From the NCBI RefSeq assembly GCF_000003195.3, contig NC_012871.2, positions 49,530,345-49,594,344 of the forward strand: DNA of 64,000 bases. Direction: 5' to 3'. The notes under the pieces were generated by a model. The model saw nothing but the letters and a program-made list of their open reading frames with translations. It was not told the DNA's origin and did no database searches. The stretch's first letter is position 1. Each line of letters begins with the position of its first letter. Both the position numbers and the translations under genes were made by a program. The stretch is from Sorghum bicolor (taxonomy: Eukaryota > Streptophyta > Magnoliopsida > Poales > Poaceae). Shown piece after piece: positions 47,512 to 59,560 of this stretch.

Positions 47512-48126
47512 GTGATCCGTTTGGACACACCCTCTATAACTATACGCTGTGCTTATAATTCTGATCGATTTAATGCTCTTTATAATCTTGTTGTGGGGAT
47601 CAACATCATGTCTGAATCTTTTGCACTTAATCTATTTAAAAATCTTGTCTTAACCCCCACAACAAAGGTCATAAAGGAATCTTCGGGACGATTAGTCCCC
47701 AGTCTTGGAATTATTAATGTCCTACCTCTTACGGTAGAAGGCTCCATGGTTCATTTGAACTTCTATATCTTTGATACATGGGACTTTGACTTGTTGATAG
47801 GACAACCTTTTAGAAGACTCCTTTATGAAGGTCATACTGGAAAGCTACACATTTCTTTTGAAAAAACTTTTAAATTCCCAATAACAATTTCACACTCCTT
47901 AAACAATAAGGCCGAGTCATATCTTTTGCCTGATCCAATGGAGGAGGTAAAGGCTGCATCTCTTGAGCTTTTAGAAGAATCAGACTTAGAAGACGAAACT
48001 CCTTTCTTTATAGAAGAAGAAGCCGAACCTTCTGAACCTGAACCTTTAGATGAGTTTGCAGAAACACCTAGACCTCCCATAGAGCTTAAAACCTTACCAC
48101 CCGGTCTTATCTATGCTTTCCTATGA
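47512..48126 (+). pseudogene. Protease-like region of element C
   Basis: Retropepsin-like fold with LYNLVVGINIMSESFALNLFK at the active-site position (catalytic Asp not evident), then WDFDLLIGQPFRRLLYEGH. The C-terminus is strongly acidic (EESDLEDETPFFIEEEAEPSE). Its stop overlaps the ATG of the next frame as ATGA at 48123-48126. Confidence 0.7.
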
Positions 48127-50925
48127 TCATTAGTGATAAACTCACTCAGGAGCAAACTCTACGATTAATGACCATTCTTGAGAAACATCACTCAGTTTTC
48201 GGCTACTCACTACAAGATCTTACAGGAATCAGTCCTATGATTTGTACCCATCGTATTCCAACAGATCCATCTGTTTCACCCTCTCGAGAACCCCAACGTA
48301 GACTTAACAACACTATGAGAGAGGTAGTTAAAAAGGAAGTTATAAAGTTGCTGCATGCAGGGATTATATATCCTGTGCCGCACAGTGAGTGGGTAAGCCC
48401 AGTTCAAGTTGTGCCTAAAAAGGGAGGCATGACTGTTATTATGAATGAAAAGAATGAGCTAATTCCGCAACGCAGACTATAGAAAACTAAACAAAGCCAC
48501 GAGAAAGGATCACTTTCCTTTACCTTTCATAGATGAGATGCTAGAGCGGTTAGCGAACCATTCGTTCTTCTGTTTCTTAGATGGATATTCAGGGTATCAT
48601 CAGATCCCGATCCATCCTGATGATCAAAGCAAAACCACTTTTACATGCCCTTATGGAACTTATGCTTACCGTAGAATGTCTTTTGGGTTATGTAATGCAC
48701 CAGCTTCTTTTCAAAGATGCATGATGTCTATATTTTCTGATATGATTGAAGAGATTATGGAAGTTTTCATGGATGATTTCTCTGTTTATGGAAAAACTTT
48801 TGATAGTTGTCTTGAAAACTTAGACAAGGTTTTGCAAAGATGTGAAGAAAAGCATTTAATCCTTAATTGGGAAAAATGTCATTTCATGGTTAGGGAAGGA
48901 ATAGTGCTGGGACACTTAGTGTCTGAAAGAGGTATTGAGGTAGATAAAGCTAAAATTGAAGTAATTGAACAACTACCTCCACCTGTGAATATAAAAGGAA
49001 TTCGAAGCTTTCTTGGCCATGCTGGTTTTTATCGTAGATTCATAAAAGATTTTTCATTTATTGCTAGACCACTTACTCTTTTGCTAGCCAAGGATGCTCC
49101 TTTCGAATTTGATGGTGCATGTCTAACATCTTTCAATTTATTAAAGAAAGCACTCATCTCCGCACCAATCATTCAACCCCCTAATTGGTCGTTGCCTTTT
49201 GAAATTATGTGTGACGCTAGTGATTATGCTGTGGGGGCAGTATTGGGACAAACTAAAAATAAGAAGCATCATGCAATTGCTTATGCCAGTAAAACTTTGA
49301 CAGGAGCTCAACTTAATTATGCAACCACTGAAAAAGAGCTTCTGGCTGTTGTCTTTGCCATTGATAAATTTAGATCTTATTTAGTTGGAGCTAAAATAAT
49401 TGTTTACACTGATCATGCTGCACTAAAATATTTGCTCACTAAAAAAGATGCTAAACCTCGCCTGATTAGATGGATCTTATTACTCCAAGAATTTGACTTA
49501 GAAATAAAATTTAAAAAGGGAGTAGAAAATTCTGTTGCTGATCACTTATCTAGAATGTATTTTAAGAGTCCACAGGAAACCCCCATCAATGATTCACTCC
49601 GGGACGACATGCTCTACGGGATTAACAGGTCTGACCCCTGGTATACAGATATTGTTAATTTTATGGTTTCAGGGTATGTACCGCCAGGAGCAAACAAGAA
49701 GAAGCTTATTCAAGAAAGTCGTTCACATATATGGGATCAGCCATACCTCTTCCGAGTATGCTCTGATGGCTTACTCAGGAGATGTGTGACCACTGAGGAA
49801 GGATGGAAGATCATCGACAGATGTCATTCATCACCATATGGAGGTCACTATGGAGCATTCCGTACACATTCAAAGATCTGGCAGTGTGGATTCTACTGGC
49901 CTACAATGTATGAAGACACGAAGCAATATATCAGACGATGTGGGCCATGTCAAAGACACGGAAACATAAATACAAGGGATGCAATGCCACTCACCAACAA
50001 CCTTCAGATTGAGCTCTTTGATGTCTGGGGAATATACTACATGGGTCCATTTCCTCCATCAAAGAAGTATGAGTACATCTTGGTGGCAGTTGACTACGTA
50101 TCCAAGTGAGTAGAGGCACTACCTTGCAAGCATGCCGACAACGTCAGTTCAAAGAGGATGTTTGAAGAAATTATATTTTCAAGATTTGGAGTCCCCAGAG
50201 TAGTGATAAGTGATGGAGGAGCACACTTCATCGATAAACGCTTCAAGCAATATCTATCAAAACATGGAATCCGTCACAACGTCGCTACCCCCTATCATCC
50301 TCAGACAAGTGGCCAAGCAGAGACTTCCAACAAACAAATCAAGAATATTCTTCAGAAGACAGTAAATGAAATGGGAACGGTGTGGAAAGACAAGTTACCC
50401 GATGCACTCTTGGCATACCGGACAGCATACAAGACCCCAATTGGAATGTCTCCATACCAATTGGTGTATGGGAAGACTTGCCATCTACCTGTTGAACTAG
50501 AGTTCAAAGCACACTGGGCCATAAAGAGATGGAATATGGACCTAGATGTTGCTGGAGATTATAGAAGAATGCAACTATCAGAATTGGAAGAATGGCGAGA
50601 GAAAGCATATCACAATTCAAAGATCTACAAAGAAAGAGTCAAAAGGAGGCATGACAAGAGAATCAAGAAGAAGGAGTTCACACCCGGAGATAAGGTATTA
50701 CTTTTTAATTCCAGGGTGAAGCTTTTCTGGCATGGTAAACTCCGGAGCAAATGGGAAGGACCATTCAAGGTAATTAATTCATCATCTCACAGAGCTATCA
50801 CACTTCAAAATGACGAAGGTACGTTATTCAAGGTAAATGGTCAACATCTTAAATTATTTTTAGAGCCCAATAAAGAATTAGAAGAAATAGACGTAGTCCA
50901 TTTTTACCTTCCCATGGAGAATTAG
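48123..50925 (+). pseudogene. Pol of element C: RT, RNase H and integrase
   Basis: The frame holds VLEKHHSVFGYSL-like LEKHHSVFGYSLQDLTGI and HRIPTDPS, then a deletion near 48468 removes part of the early RT and shifts the frame. RT continues with [31 protein letters not shown] and the catalytic FMDDFSVYG. RNase H shows [28 protein letters not shown] and [10 protein letters not shown]. Integrase follows: [14 protein letters not shown] zinc region, [52 protein letters not shown] at 50107-50109 separates the two integrase parts. The end of the frame is LPMEN at 50925. Confidence 0.92.
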
Positions 50926-51302
50926 AGCCCGACCTTTTTAGTCTGATGTTTTCGGATCATACATATATTTTTCTAAATAATTTTGCATCTAGAAACGCGC
51001 TCGAGAAAGTGGGCCCACAGAGGGGCCAGAGAGAGGGCAGGCGCCTAGATCAGGTGGGCGGGCGCCCAGCTCCTATTCCCCCTTGGTCCCGATTTTCTCT
51101 GTTATGGAAAATGCACTTATGGTAATCCGAATAATCCCTCAGATGGAAAGTTTCGCACGCACATCGACGGGAGCAACCCAAACAACCCATAGAGGCACTT
51201 TTTGACCCCTATATAAACAGACCCCTGACCTCAGTTTTCAAACACCAAACCACCAAGCCTTCTCATCTTCAATTAGAGCTTGATTAGTTCCTTGCTGCTC
51301 CA
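50926..51302 (+). promoter_or_regulatory. Internal promoter-like region of element C, TATA at 51211
   Basis: GGGCGGGCGCCC at about 51056-51067 precedes ATATAAAC at 51211-51218, roughly 90 bases upstream of the ATG at 51303. The spacing and motifs copy the LTR promoter. No protein is encoded in this interval. Confidence 0.5.
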
Positions 51303-51932
51303 ATGACCGAGAAGTACCACGATGATTGGGAAGTCGTCCCCTTCAACCTCAACATGGAGCCTATGGAAGACCCCGATGCCCGTGCTCTCGTCCCGGCCAA
51401 CACAGAGCGATAGCTAGAAGCCATGCCATTACGCCAACGCAGCTCTGCCCAATCCTATCATGCTCAACCAGTTCTCACTGCAGCACCACAACCCCTACTT
51501 CTCAAGGGATCATCATCCAAGACGAAGACCACCATCAAGGTGCCAACCGGCACAAGGATCCTTCCACCTAGACCCAATGAGAGGGTCATTGGAGTCAAGA
51601 CCAACCGGAGCGGCGAGATTAGCAGTATTCGCTACACTACGGAGGAGGAAAGGCCTTACTTCGAAGGGATTAGAGCAGCCAAAGTCCGTTTCATCCCTCC
51701 AAAGGCAGCCCCGAAGCACGCTCTCAATGCTTTTGAGACACCTCCCAAGCGTCGCAAGACTATAATGGATATTGATGAGGACGTTCGCAGACTAGACAGA
51801 GTTATCATAGACCTCCAGTCCTCGATTAATTCCCACACTAGGCAGCTCTCTAACCACAACACTGTTATACTAGGCCTCAGGCAGGATCTTGCCAGTGCCA
51901 ATAGGAAGACTAAGGAGTTAGAGCGCCGCTGA
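51303..51932 (+). pseudogene. 3' frame of element C, basic and coiled-coil
   Basis: From the ATG at 51303 (MTEKYHDDWEVVPFNLN) one frame runs to the TGA at 51930-51932, broken only by TAG at 51411-51413. The middle is basic and Pro/Thr-rich; the end (RLDRVIIDLQSSINSHTRQL) looks like a coiled coil. I do not recognise a family. It sits in the same place as the larger 3' gene of element B but shows no obvious resemblance to its globular part. Confidence 0.5.
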
Positions 51933-53232
51933 GTTATCTAGATTAGACCTTGAGGCAATGCATCTTAGTTACCTATCTTTAAATTCGGTTTAGGTTTACT
52001 ATTATCATCAGTTTGCTGTCAGTTTGCTACTAGTCTTTTCTAATAAATGCCTCAAGATTAATAAAAAGTATTATTATTATTATGTCTTGTGTGTCTCTAC
52101 TTTATTTTTGTACAAGAAAGCAGAAAACAAGTATGGGGGAGATCCCTCAACATGCCAAACACACTTCGACTACACCACTCCACGATTCAGGTACACACTC
52201 TGCACACTTTACTTTACACTTTACATATCTAGGATTATGCAGAATATTATTTCCGACATGATAAATTAAAAAGCTTAAAATATTTCTAATCATGATTAAT
52301 CTCACTCTATGATATTTCCTAAAACTTATAACTATTATAAAATCATTTCAAAACCCTGTGTTACTTAAGACAGTATGGAATGTAAGATGGTAGAGTATGA
52401 GTTTCTTATTCTTGATATCATTGTTGCTTGGAGAATTTATTTCAAAATTCTAGCTACCATCCTCAGTGTTTTATATGCCTGATAAAAACTAAAAATATTA
52501 ATTATGATTATAAAAGCTATCTACTCTGTATTGAGTTTGTTCAAAATGAGTTAGACCCTTGTTGAGAGATTTATCATGCTCCTAAGATCAAGGCATTATT
52601 CAGAAAGATTCACTCTTCCGAAGTATTATTGCATTAGAGGCATGGGCTATGCAAAAATAGAGATATTTCGAGGAAATAAAAAGGAGCAAGTGCTCGACAA
52701 CCTCGCAGAAAAATGGACAAGTGTCCGACAGTAGAATTAGGGGTACCTCGGTATCCATTAAAAAAAGAGAGAAAAAAGAGAGAAAAAAATGATAGCCCAT
52801 GGTCCCTCTAATAAGCAATCTTCCAGCAAGAGTTGACAAGATTTTAATTTCCAAAGTCTTTGATCTAAGAGTATGACATTCCCCTCCTCGGATCCCGTTT
52901 TGATCAGGCGATAAATGCAAAGTAAGTATGCTTGAGAATTTTTGCAAATTAAAACAGCCTCAGTGAGATATATAAAAGATAATAAGTGATCTGAGAGAAC
53001 CTATGAGGATAAAATGTATGCTAACTTTCTTTCAAAAATATTCAAAAACTCCAAGTGACAGGATTGAGAAGAAAGGATGTTTACTCTTAACCATATATTT
53101 CCTGACTACAGTATACAGTGGATTTTAACACCCTGCAGTTATGAAAAGAATGTTTTAAAATGTTTTACCCCAGATATTGTTCTTAACCATCCTTTTCTCG
53201 AGGACGAGTAAAAGCCTAAGTATGGGGGTATT
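51933..53232 (+). other. 3' non-coding module of element C
   Basis: Internal polypurine copy AAGTATGGGGGAGAT at 52129-52143 and terminal AAGTATGGGGGTATT at 53218-53232. Between them are hairpins GAGC-AAGT-GCTC (52684-52695) and GGAC-AAGT-GTCC (52715-52726). A TAT trinucleotide run lies near 52068-52083. Confidence 0.75.
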
Positions 53233-54465
53233 TGTTGATGGTTCTTACGTATCAATTTTAATTATCAAATAAACAAGGGAAAGGACCAATATGCAACCAA
53301 CACCTAGAATTAGGGTTTGATCTGACAGAATTCCACGAGTTTTGTTGTTTATCTGTTTCTGCAGGGGGTTATCAGGAAATAAGGAAGAAAGGCCCACATG
53401 TCGGGATTACATAGAGATATCAACGCACCGCGTGATTTTCTACCATCTAGAAGACTCCAGAAGCCACGGGAAGAAAGTAGAGGCCGAAAGGGGCCAGGCC
53501 CAGGGCGCCCGCCCTGGGGACCTGGGCGCCCGCCCCCTGCTGGATTCCGTTCAGGACTCTCTTCGCACACGATGTTCCACCGACCTAATGGATCAAAGAT
53601 AACGTAGTACCACCTCGCCTACCGACCTAAAAACGCATAGAGGAGGAGGACTATATAAGGAGACCCCCTGGCCCCTGGAGAAGACAAGAAATTATCATAG
53701 AGATTGAGGGGTGCCCTCGAAGGAAAACCTCTTCTCTAAATAATATTTCTTTTTAGGCTTAGCAACCAATGTAAAGTAGAAATAGATCTTCTAGATTCTA
53801 CTAGATTGAGAGAGATAGAGTGGAGGTGTAGATTGGAGGAAGCCCGGCCTGTCGGTGTGTACTCCAAGCTTGTACTTGCGGGATCAAGTTCTCCTAACCC
53901 GAAGCTTGCTCCTAGGATTCTTCAGTATTTTGACTTCTAAATTCTAGTAAGTTCTTGTTTTATTGTTCTTCTGGTTTATGAGTTTAATTTAATCTCTTCG
54001 CGTAGAGTTTAGAGTAATCATTGCTGGCGTAAACGTGGTGTTTAGGCTGGGGTACTCATAGATATTCCCTGACTAGCTGGACCGTGGTAGTAGTGAGGAA
54101 CGTGACAATTCCGAGTTACCTTTGTAGACCATATCTCGTTAGCAGGAAGGATAGGGTTTATAGGTGCGGGTTGAACATCCTTTGTGGTGTCTAGATTCCG
54201 TTAGCCTCCCTAATAGAACAGTAGATCATCCTTGCCAAGGTTAGAAGGAGACTACGGTTGCAGTCTTCTCTATTTATCACTCACATCGAAAGACATTCTT
54301 TGTTGCCTAAAGGGTTAGTAGTAATAGACCGGTTAGTCAGATACACTCTTTCTCCTAGTGGTAAAAAAAATAAATACGATACTCTGGATAATTTCCCGGG
54401 TGAAGTGCTCACCGATATCCGTGCGCTTGCGGATCAATTCCTTATTGCGTTCCCAAATATCAACA
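53233..54465 (+). repeat. 3' LTR of element C
   Basis: Copy of 45233-46445 with two GC modules (about 53504 and 53525) instead of one, TATATAAG at 53652-53659. Confidence 0.92.
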
Positions 54466-57400
54466 CATGGTACGATCTAAAGATTCGAAACAATGTTTGT
54501 GGGTCATAGGTGCCTCATCCCATATGATCAAGGAGCTATGTACTATTAAGTCAGCAAGAAAAGTTCCCCTCTTAATGTGGCACATGGACGACTCGTCAAC
54601 AACTATAGGAATTTCGAACCGTGAATGAGCAGTACGTCCTCCAGGCAGCAATAGGGAAGCAACTCCAGACGAGGCCACAGCAAGGACGATGAGTTTCTCA
54701 GATCGTAGGCGTGAAATAATCGCATTCCAAAGGAATGTCTTACCTGTGCCACCACAACCGTACACAAAAAAGGTCTGGCCCAGCTTCCCATAGATAGACT
54801 GTGCAACAACATCATAAACTTTTTTTTTTGTCTGAGTTCAACTGACTAACGAGGCTGATGTGGACAGACACGAGTTCCTCACTGTTGTAAGCCAGCTCCT
54901 CAGCCAGCAGCCTATTCCTAACCTTGTTACACATGCTTCGATCACGTTCCGGTAAGCCATAATCAATCATTAGACCACCATTTTTGACGAACAAACTATC
55001 CAACTCAAGCAAAACATAATTGCGTAGGTACGCAATTGCACCATTCTTTTAATGTTGTAAAGTATATCGTCAGTAAAATACTGGTAGAATTCATTAAAGA
55101 GGGAGGCTGCATCACAGACAGAGCAAAAAAGGACTATAGTAACAAGAAGCTGGCGCATCTGAGCAGCTGATCCCCACATAGATGCTTCCCTGAGGGCTTC
55201 ATGCCACTCACTATCATCGCCAAGAAGTCCCATAGCCTGGCACGCATCCTTAAATGTTGGGTATAGGACACCACCAATAGTGCGAAGGTCCTCACATGAA
55301 GTAGCACCCTTGGCAACGTTGAGGAGCATACGAAGGTAACAAAGCTCACCGCAACTAGGATTGATATATATTGCCCTGCCAATTTTGGTAGGCCCCTTGC
55401 GTGGGCACCACTCCTTGTACTTCTTAACCCAGACCCACTTTGTTGGGAATTCTATATATGTTAGCTCTCGAGCACTTGGGAACTTTCTATTAGCAGAAAA
55501 CCATTCGATGAGGGTTGTCTGCATGTAACGCTGATCATACACAATAGCAGCCAAGGGTTGGTTAGCTGGGTACACAACACTATTCATGAAAGGAAGGTGT
55601 ACAGCCAATCTCTCTATTGTAGGGGTCCTATAGTGGATGTCAAATTGAAACAGGCGCCAGATAGCTTCATGGGAAGATAGGTACCGGCAATCTATGTACT
55701 TGCGGACCTCATCCACATCTTCAGGCTGCTTACATGAATCTAATGGCTGGCCACCAAGGTCGTCACCACCGATCTCAACTTGGGAAGTAGACCCATTAGT
55801 GTTAGATGCACACGTTTCAATTACAGCCCTAGCACGATCCGGCCCCTTTGTGATATACTTAAATAGATACTTGATAAGATGTGTTTTGTTACACCACTCA
55901 ACGTTTATATGTGCTCTAAACCTTTTTAACAATGTCATGTTGTAAGGGACAACCAACTGATTATCTAGTCTAACATTGTATCGCTCAACAATGTGCCCAG
56001 TGTCAGGACGACGCCTATACTGCACAAAGCCATCCTCGCCCACAATTGTGTTTGGTTGAGTGGCCTTTGGGAAAAATTTGGAGCACTTGTTGTTTTTCAT
56101 GCATGGACAATTTGGGTTCAGATGACCACAAGGGCCATGCACCATAAATTCATCAACAAGACTATAGCCTAGGGGGTCAGAGGATTTATCCAGTATCTCT
56201 GCACATATTAGCAAGTCAATAAAAGAAGGACGGGGGTCTTTAGTGTTACCGTCAAGCCAAACCAGAATATGGACATGGGGCAGGCCACGTTTCTGGAACT
56301 CAACAGTATAGAGTACTGAAACAGAAAACAAAGAGGTGATTAGAAACATAGCAGACAATCATTTAAGCTATTCAATGGGATACTGCAAGCATAGAGGGCC
56401 CTGGCTGGACAGCAAGAAACAATACATGGGACCACGCCTAGACAAACTAGCTACGCAACTGGGTTGCCCTAAATCCACTATCCAGTGAACAACGACTGGA
56501 TGTCTAGGCAAGCCTACTTTCCAAATAAGAAACAGCGGCGCAACGTAACAGCTGTTGATCATACCTGCACGTGCCTTCCCAAAATAAGTTCCTTTCTTTA
56601 ATCCAGAAACAAGCTCGTCCACCTTTAGCCTGAAAACTCGACTAACTATATCAGGTCTGGCGTCAGGCCTCTGCCCTGGAACAAATCTTAGGGCATCAGC
56701 TATTTCCTACCACTTTGGGTTACTTGTAAAAGTAATAAACATATCTGGAGGCCCATATGATCGGCAGATGGCCATTGCATCTTGATAATTCTGGACCATA
56801 TACCGTTTGCTCCCTGTAAAGCTAGCAGGCAAAATAACCTTCTTACCGAGGCCAGCGCCATCAACATCGCCCTTGCGAAGGGCATCCTGAAGGCCCTTAT
56901 ACACCTTAGACCTTAGGTTTTTATTGTTTTTAACTATAAACCTAAGCCTATTCTCCTCTATAGATGCGAAGGCGTCAACAATATACTGCTGGAATAGTCG
57001 GTCACCACGTATCAACGTGGTGGCCTCATATCTACGCTGCTGCAGTCTATAGGCATAATACTCAAGCATTGTGACCTCATCCCTGACCCCAACCCTCAAG
57101 GTTCCTAACCTACTATACTTGATCCCTATTTTGAATCCCTGGTCCCCATAAGGGAACAAAACTGGATACTGCAATGCCATATAGTTTGCATAGAGGTTAC
57201 TAATTCGTCTAAGGCCACCGCCCTTATCCTGAATGATTATATCTGGGCTCTTTATTTCCTCAGAGAAGTCCCCGACTATCAAAGCAGCTATCTCAGACGC
57301 TGCGGGCATGCTGTATTGAGGCGTATTTTTGGACTTATCGTGTAACAACCTAAGACGCAAAGGCTGGCAGGGGTTCTGCAAGAGCAAATCCCTGGCTGCC

Positions 57401-57490
57401 CTAAATGATTTTACTAATTCATTTGATTCATTGAACATCTGTAGCAGGCCTTCAACTATCTGCCTATCAGCCTGCCTAGCATCCTCAACA

Positions 57491-57543
57491 TCATTACCAA
57501 AAGTTCTCAGTTGTTGGGCATTCTTAACGTCATTACCAAAAGT
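57491..57543 (-). repeat. 39-bp in-frame tandem duplication in RepHel
   Basis: TCATTACCAAAAGT occurs at 57491 and again at 57530. On the coding strand both copies encode TFGNDV-type peptides, so the frame is kept. It lies directly beside the left border of element D. Confidence 0.75.
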
Positions 57544-57560
57544 AGACTTACTAATTCAGA

Positions 57561-59129
57561 TAACGGCGCCAAAAATGCCGAACCTATCCCTCATGCCACT
57601 TAAGCCAAGTTGTCATCCCCAGCATGACATGAAAGACGCGGTATTGAAATATGCAATTGCTCTTCTGAATGAATAATAAATGAGATCTGCAAGCGCACAG
57701 ATTAATACCGATGTAGCATTTTAACCGGGAAGTATTCCAGGTATCGTTATTTATATTTTTACCAATGGGAAGGGATTTCTAATCATCAATGTTGATTATG
57801 GAATGGAATATAGAATTGAGTATCTATCATTGCATTTGTAATAGAGAGCATTATCTATCTCTTTCATACAGGGATAAATGTCACATAAAATATAGATAAA
57901 GTATGAATGGTGACAAAGATAATTAATCTGATCAGCATAACTAGCCACATATAATAATTATAAGCACCTCAACAGATATTCTAGCAAGTCATTAGCATGG
58001 AATTAGGATGAACTACAAGAATATTTCCTATCATAGTTAGTGCAATTATACTTGGCAATCATTGTGAGACAGGACTACGCCCATGCATAGTGAAATTATC
58101 AAGGAAGATGAGAAACATAGCAATCACTCCCCTGTAATAATGTTGCTCTGCCTGCCCTATACACGAGAGGGGGACTATATAAGAATCAATGGAGCTGTCA
58201 CTACCATGAACTACCCTGCGATCCGGCATATAGGGTACAATCGCAAATAAATACGGTATAGGCACCACGCCTACACAATACTTATCATTTACCCATTGTA
58301 CACATGGATAAACGCTATACGATCCTAAACATGTATATAATTCCATTCTAACTAAGCCAAGCATATAACTATGATAAACTAAGAACAATATAATTGCAAA
58401 TATAAACAAGTAGAGCAAAGTCATAATCAATATATTGAAGTAGAACAAAGTCATATTCATAATATTGAAAAACAATGATGAACAATTGAAGAACAGTAGA
58501 GGAATTACCAAGAATCCTCTTGACAGATCCGGAAACCAATCAAAGATTGACTCCTTCTAGTTCTAATCCTATGTAGCTATGCTAAACTAGAGATCTATTG
58601 ATGTGGTGGCTCTAGGGCTTGATCAGAGGCTTCTTCTCCCAAGATGGATAAATGAATTAGGGTTTCTCAGGTCCTCTCCTCCAGGGGCCTGGGGGTCTCC
58701 TTATATAGTCCTTCCAAATGAATGTGGGACGTCGGATCAAACCGACATTAATCGCATGGTTTTCCTTAATCCCTTAGGTCGGTGGAGCGTGATCCGCGAG
58801 GTGGAATCTGATTGGCTCACAGGCCAGGGCGGGCGCCCAAGGGGGGAGGGCGGGCGCCCTACCCTCGGGCCCGATCTGCCTCCCGCTCGTTCCCGTGGCT
58901 TCTGGACTCTTCTAGATGTTGGATAATTGCGGTGCACATTAATATCTCTATGTAAACCCGACGTATGGGCCTTTCTTCCATAATTCCTGATAACCCCCTA
59001 CAGAAATAGACAAACACCAAAACTCATGGAATTCTGTGAGATAAAACCCTAAGTCTGGGTGTTGGTTACATTTGGATCCTTTTCTTTGTTTATTTGATGA
59101 TTAAATTTGATACTTAAGGACCGTCAACA
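57561..59129 (-). mobile_element. Truncated Athila-like element D (one LTR plus PBS stub)
   Basis: On the minus strand it starts TGTTGACGGTCC at 59129, directly after ACTGA of RepHel, and has two GC modules (58826-58860) and a TATATAAG box near 58695. It ends in TGGCGCCGTT, the first ten bases of the tRNA-Asp PBS (57562-57571), next to RepHel sequence. The rest of the PBS, the interior and the second LTR are missing, and the right LTR end (CAACA) is degraded. It is therefore not a simple solo LTR. Confidence 0.75.
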
Positions 59130-59560
59130 TCAGTGTCAAAAATATAGAGCTGCGCATACGACGGGGCTGAACCCTCATCGGGCAGCAAGGATCCAATTCT
59201 ATGGTGGACCTGGCCATTGATCTTAAACACATATGGACCAGGCCCCTTGTTCACACCTGTGTCAATCTTGGCCCCAAGCGACGTGAATGCAAACATGGAA
59301 TTGTACGTACGAATAGGTTTAATAAAATGCTTGGAAAGGACACCACCATCCGGACTCAATAACCCATCTAGGAACGAAGGAGGGTCTTTCTGAAGAGGCA
59401 AACTGACCTTTCCTCCCTTGCAGCAAAGATCGAAACGAATAGCACCTGGGTACGACCTCTTGACACGCTCTTGGTACCAAAACTGCGCACCACAGTGCTG
59501 GCACTCATGCGCTGGAGGCCCGTAATAGGAAGTCTCAGTGGAAAGGTAATCTACAAACAC

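Larger units (their letters stand above)
45233..54465 (+). mobile_element. Athila-like LTR element C with pol
   Basis: LTRs of 1213 and 1233 bp, TGTTGA to ATCAACA, with CATGG duplicated at 45228-45232 and 54466-54470. It has gag, protease, RT-RNase H, integrase and an extra 3' frame. It is the only element of the TGTTGA group here that retains polymerase and integrase. The LTRs differ by about two dozen substitutions by eye. It interrupts the helicase domain of RepHel. Confidence 0.94.
32450..59560 (-). mobile_element. Helitron of autonomous type, multiply interrupted (ends not resolved)
   Basis: RepHel and an RPA-like gene lie in the same order and strand, 54 bases apart (44155 and 44100), as in autonomous plant Helitrons. 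Three LTR elements (B, C, D) split the coding sequence, and removing B and C at their target duplications restores the frames. The range given covers only the coding evidence. The 5' TC end should lie to the right of 59560 and the CTRR 3' end to the left of 32450, possibly beyond the Tat insertion; neither was found. Confidence 0.8.
44155..59560 (-). pseudogene. Helitron RepHel (HUH endonuclease plus Pif1-type helicase), split by elements C and D
   Basis: RepHel nicks and unwinds DNA for rolling-circle transposition. Reading from the N-terminus on the minus strand: zinc-like HECQHCGAQFWYQE (about 59500), then D; AARDLLLQNPCQPLRLRLL (57400), YPVLFPYGDQG; a 249-bp intron (56316-56564); the Rep HUH motif RGLPHVHILVWL (56270); the two-tyrosine KYLFKYITKG region (55860); Walker A YGCGGTGKTFLWN and Walker B LIIWDEAPM (54760-54550); then C; motif [15 protein letters not shown] near 44265, ending at TAA 44155. 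Damage: TAG after NPKW (56706), frameshifts near 55025 and in a ten-base A/T run near 54825, and TGA after LGGDF near 45142. It is not functional as it stands. Confidence 0.9.
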
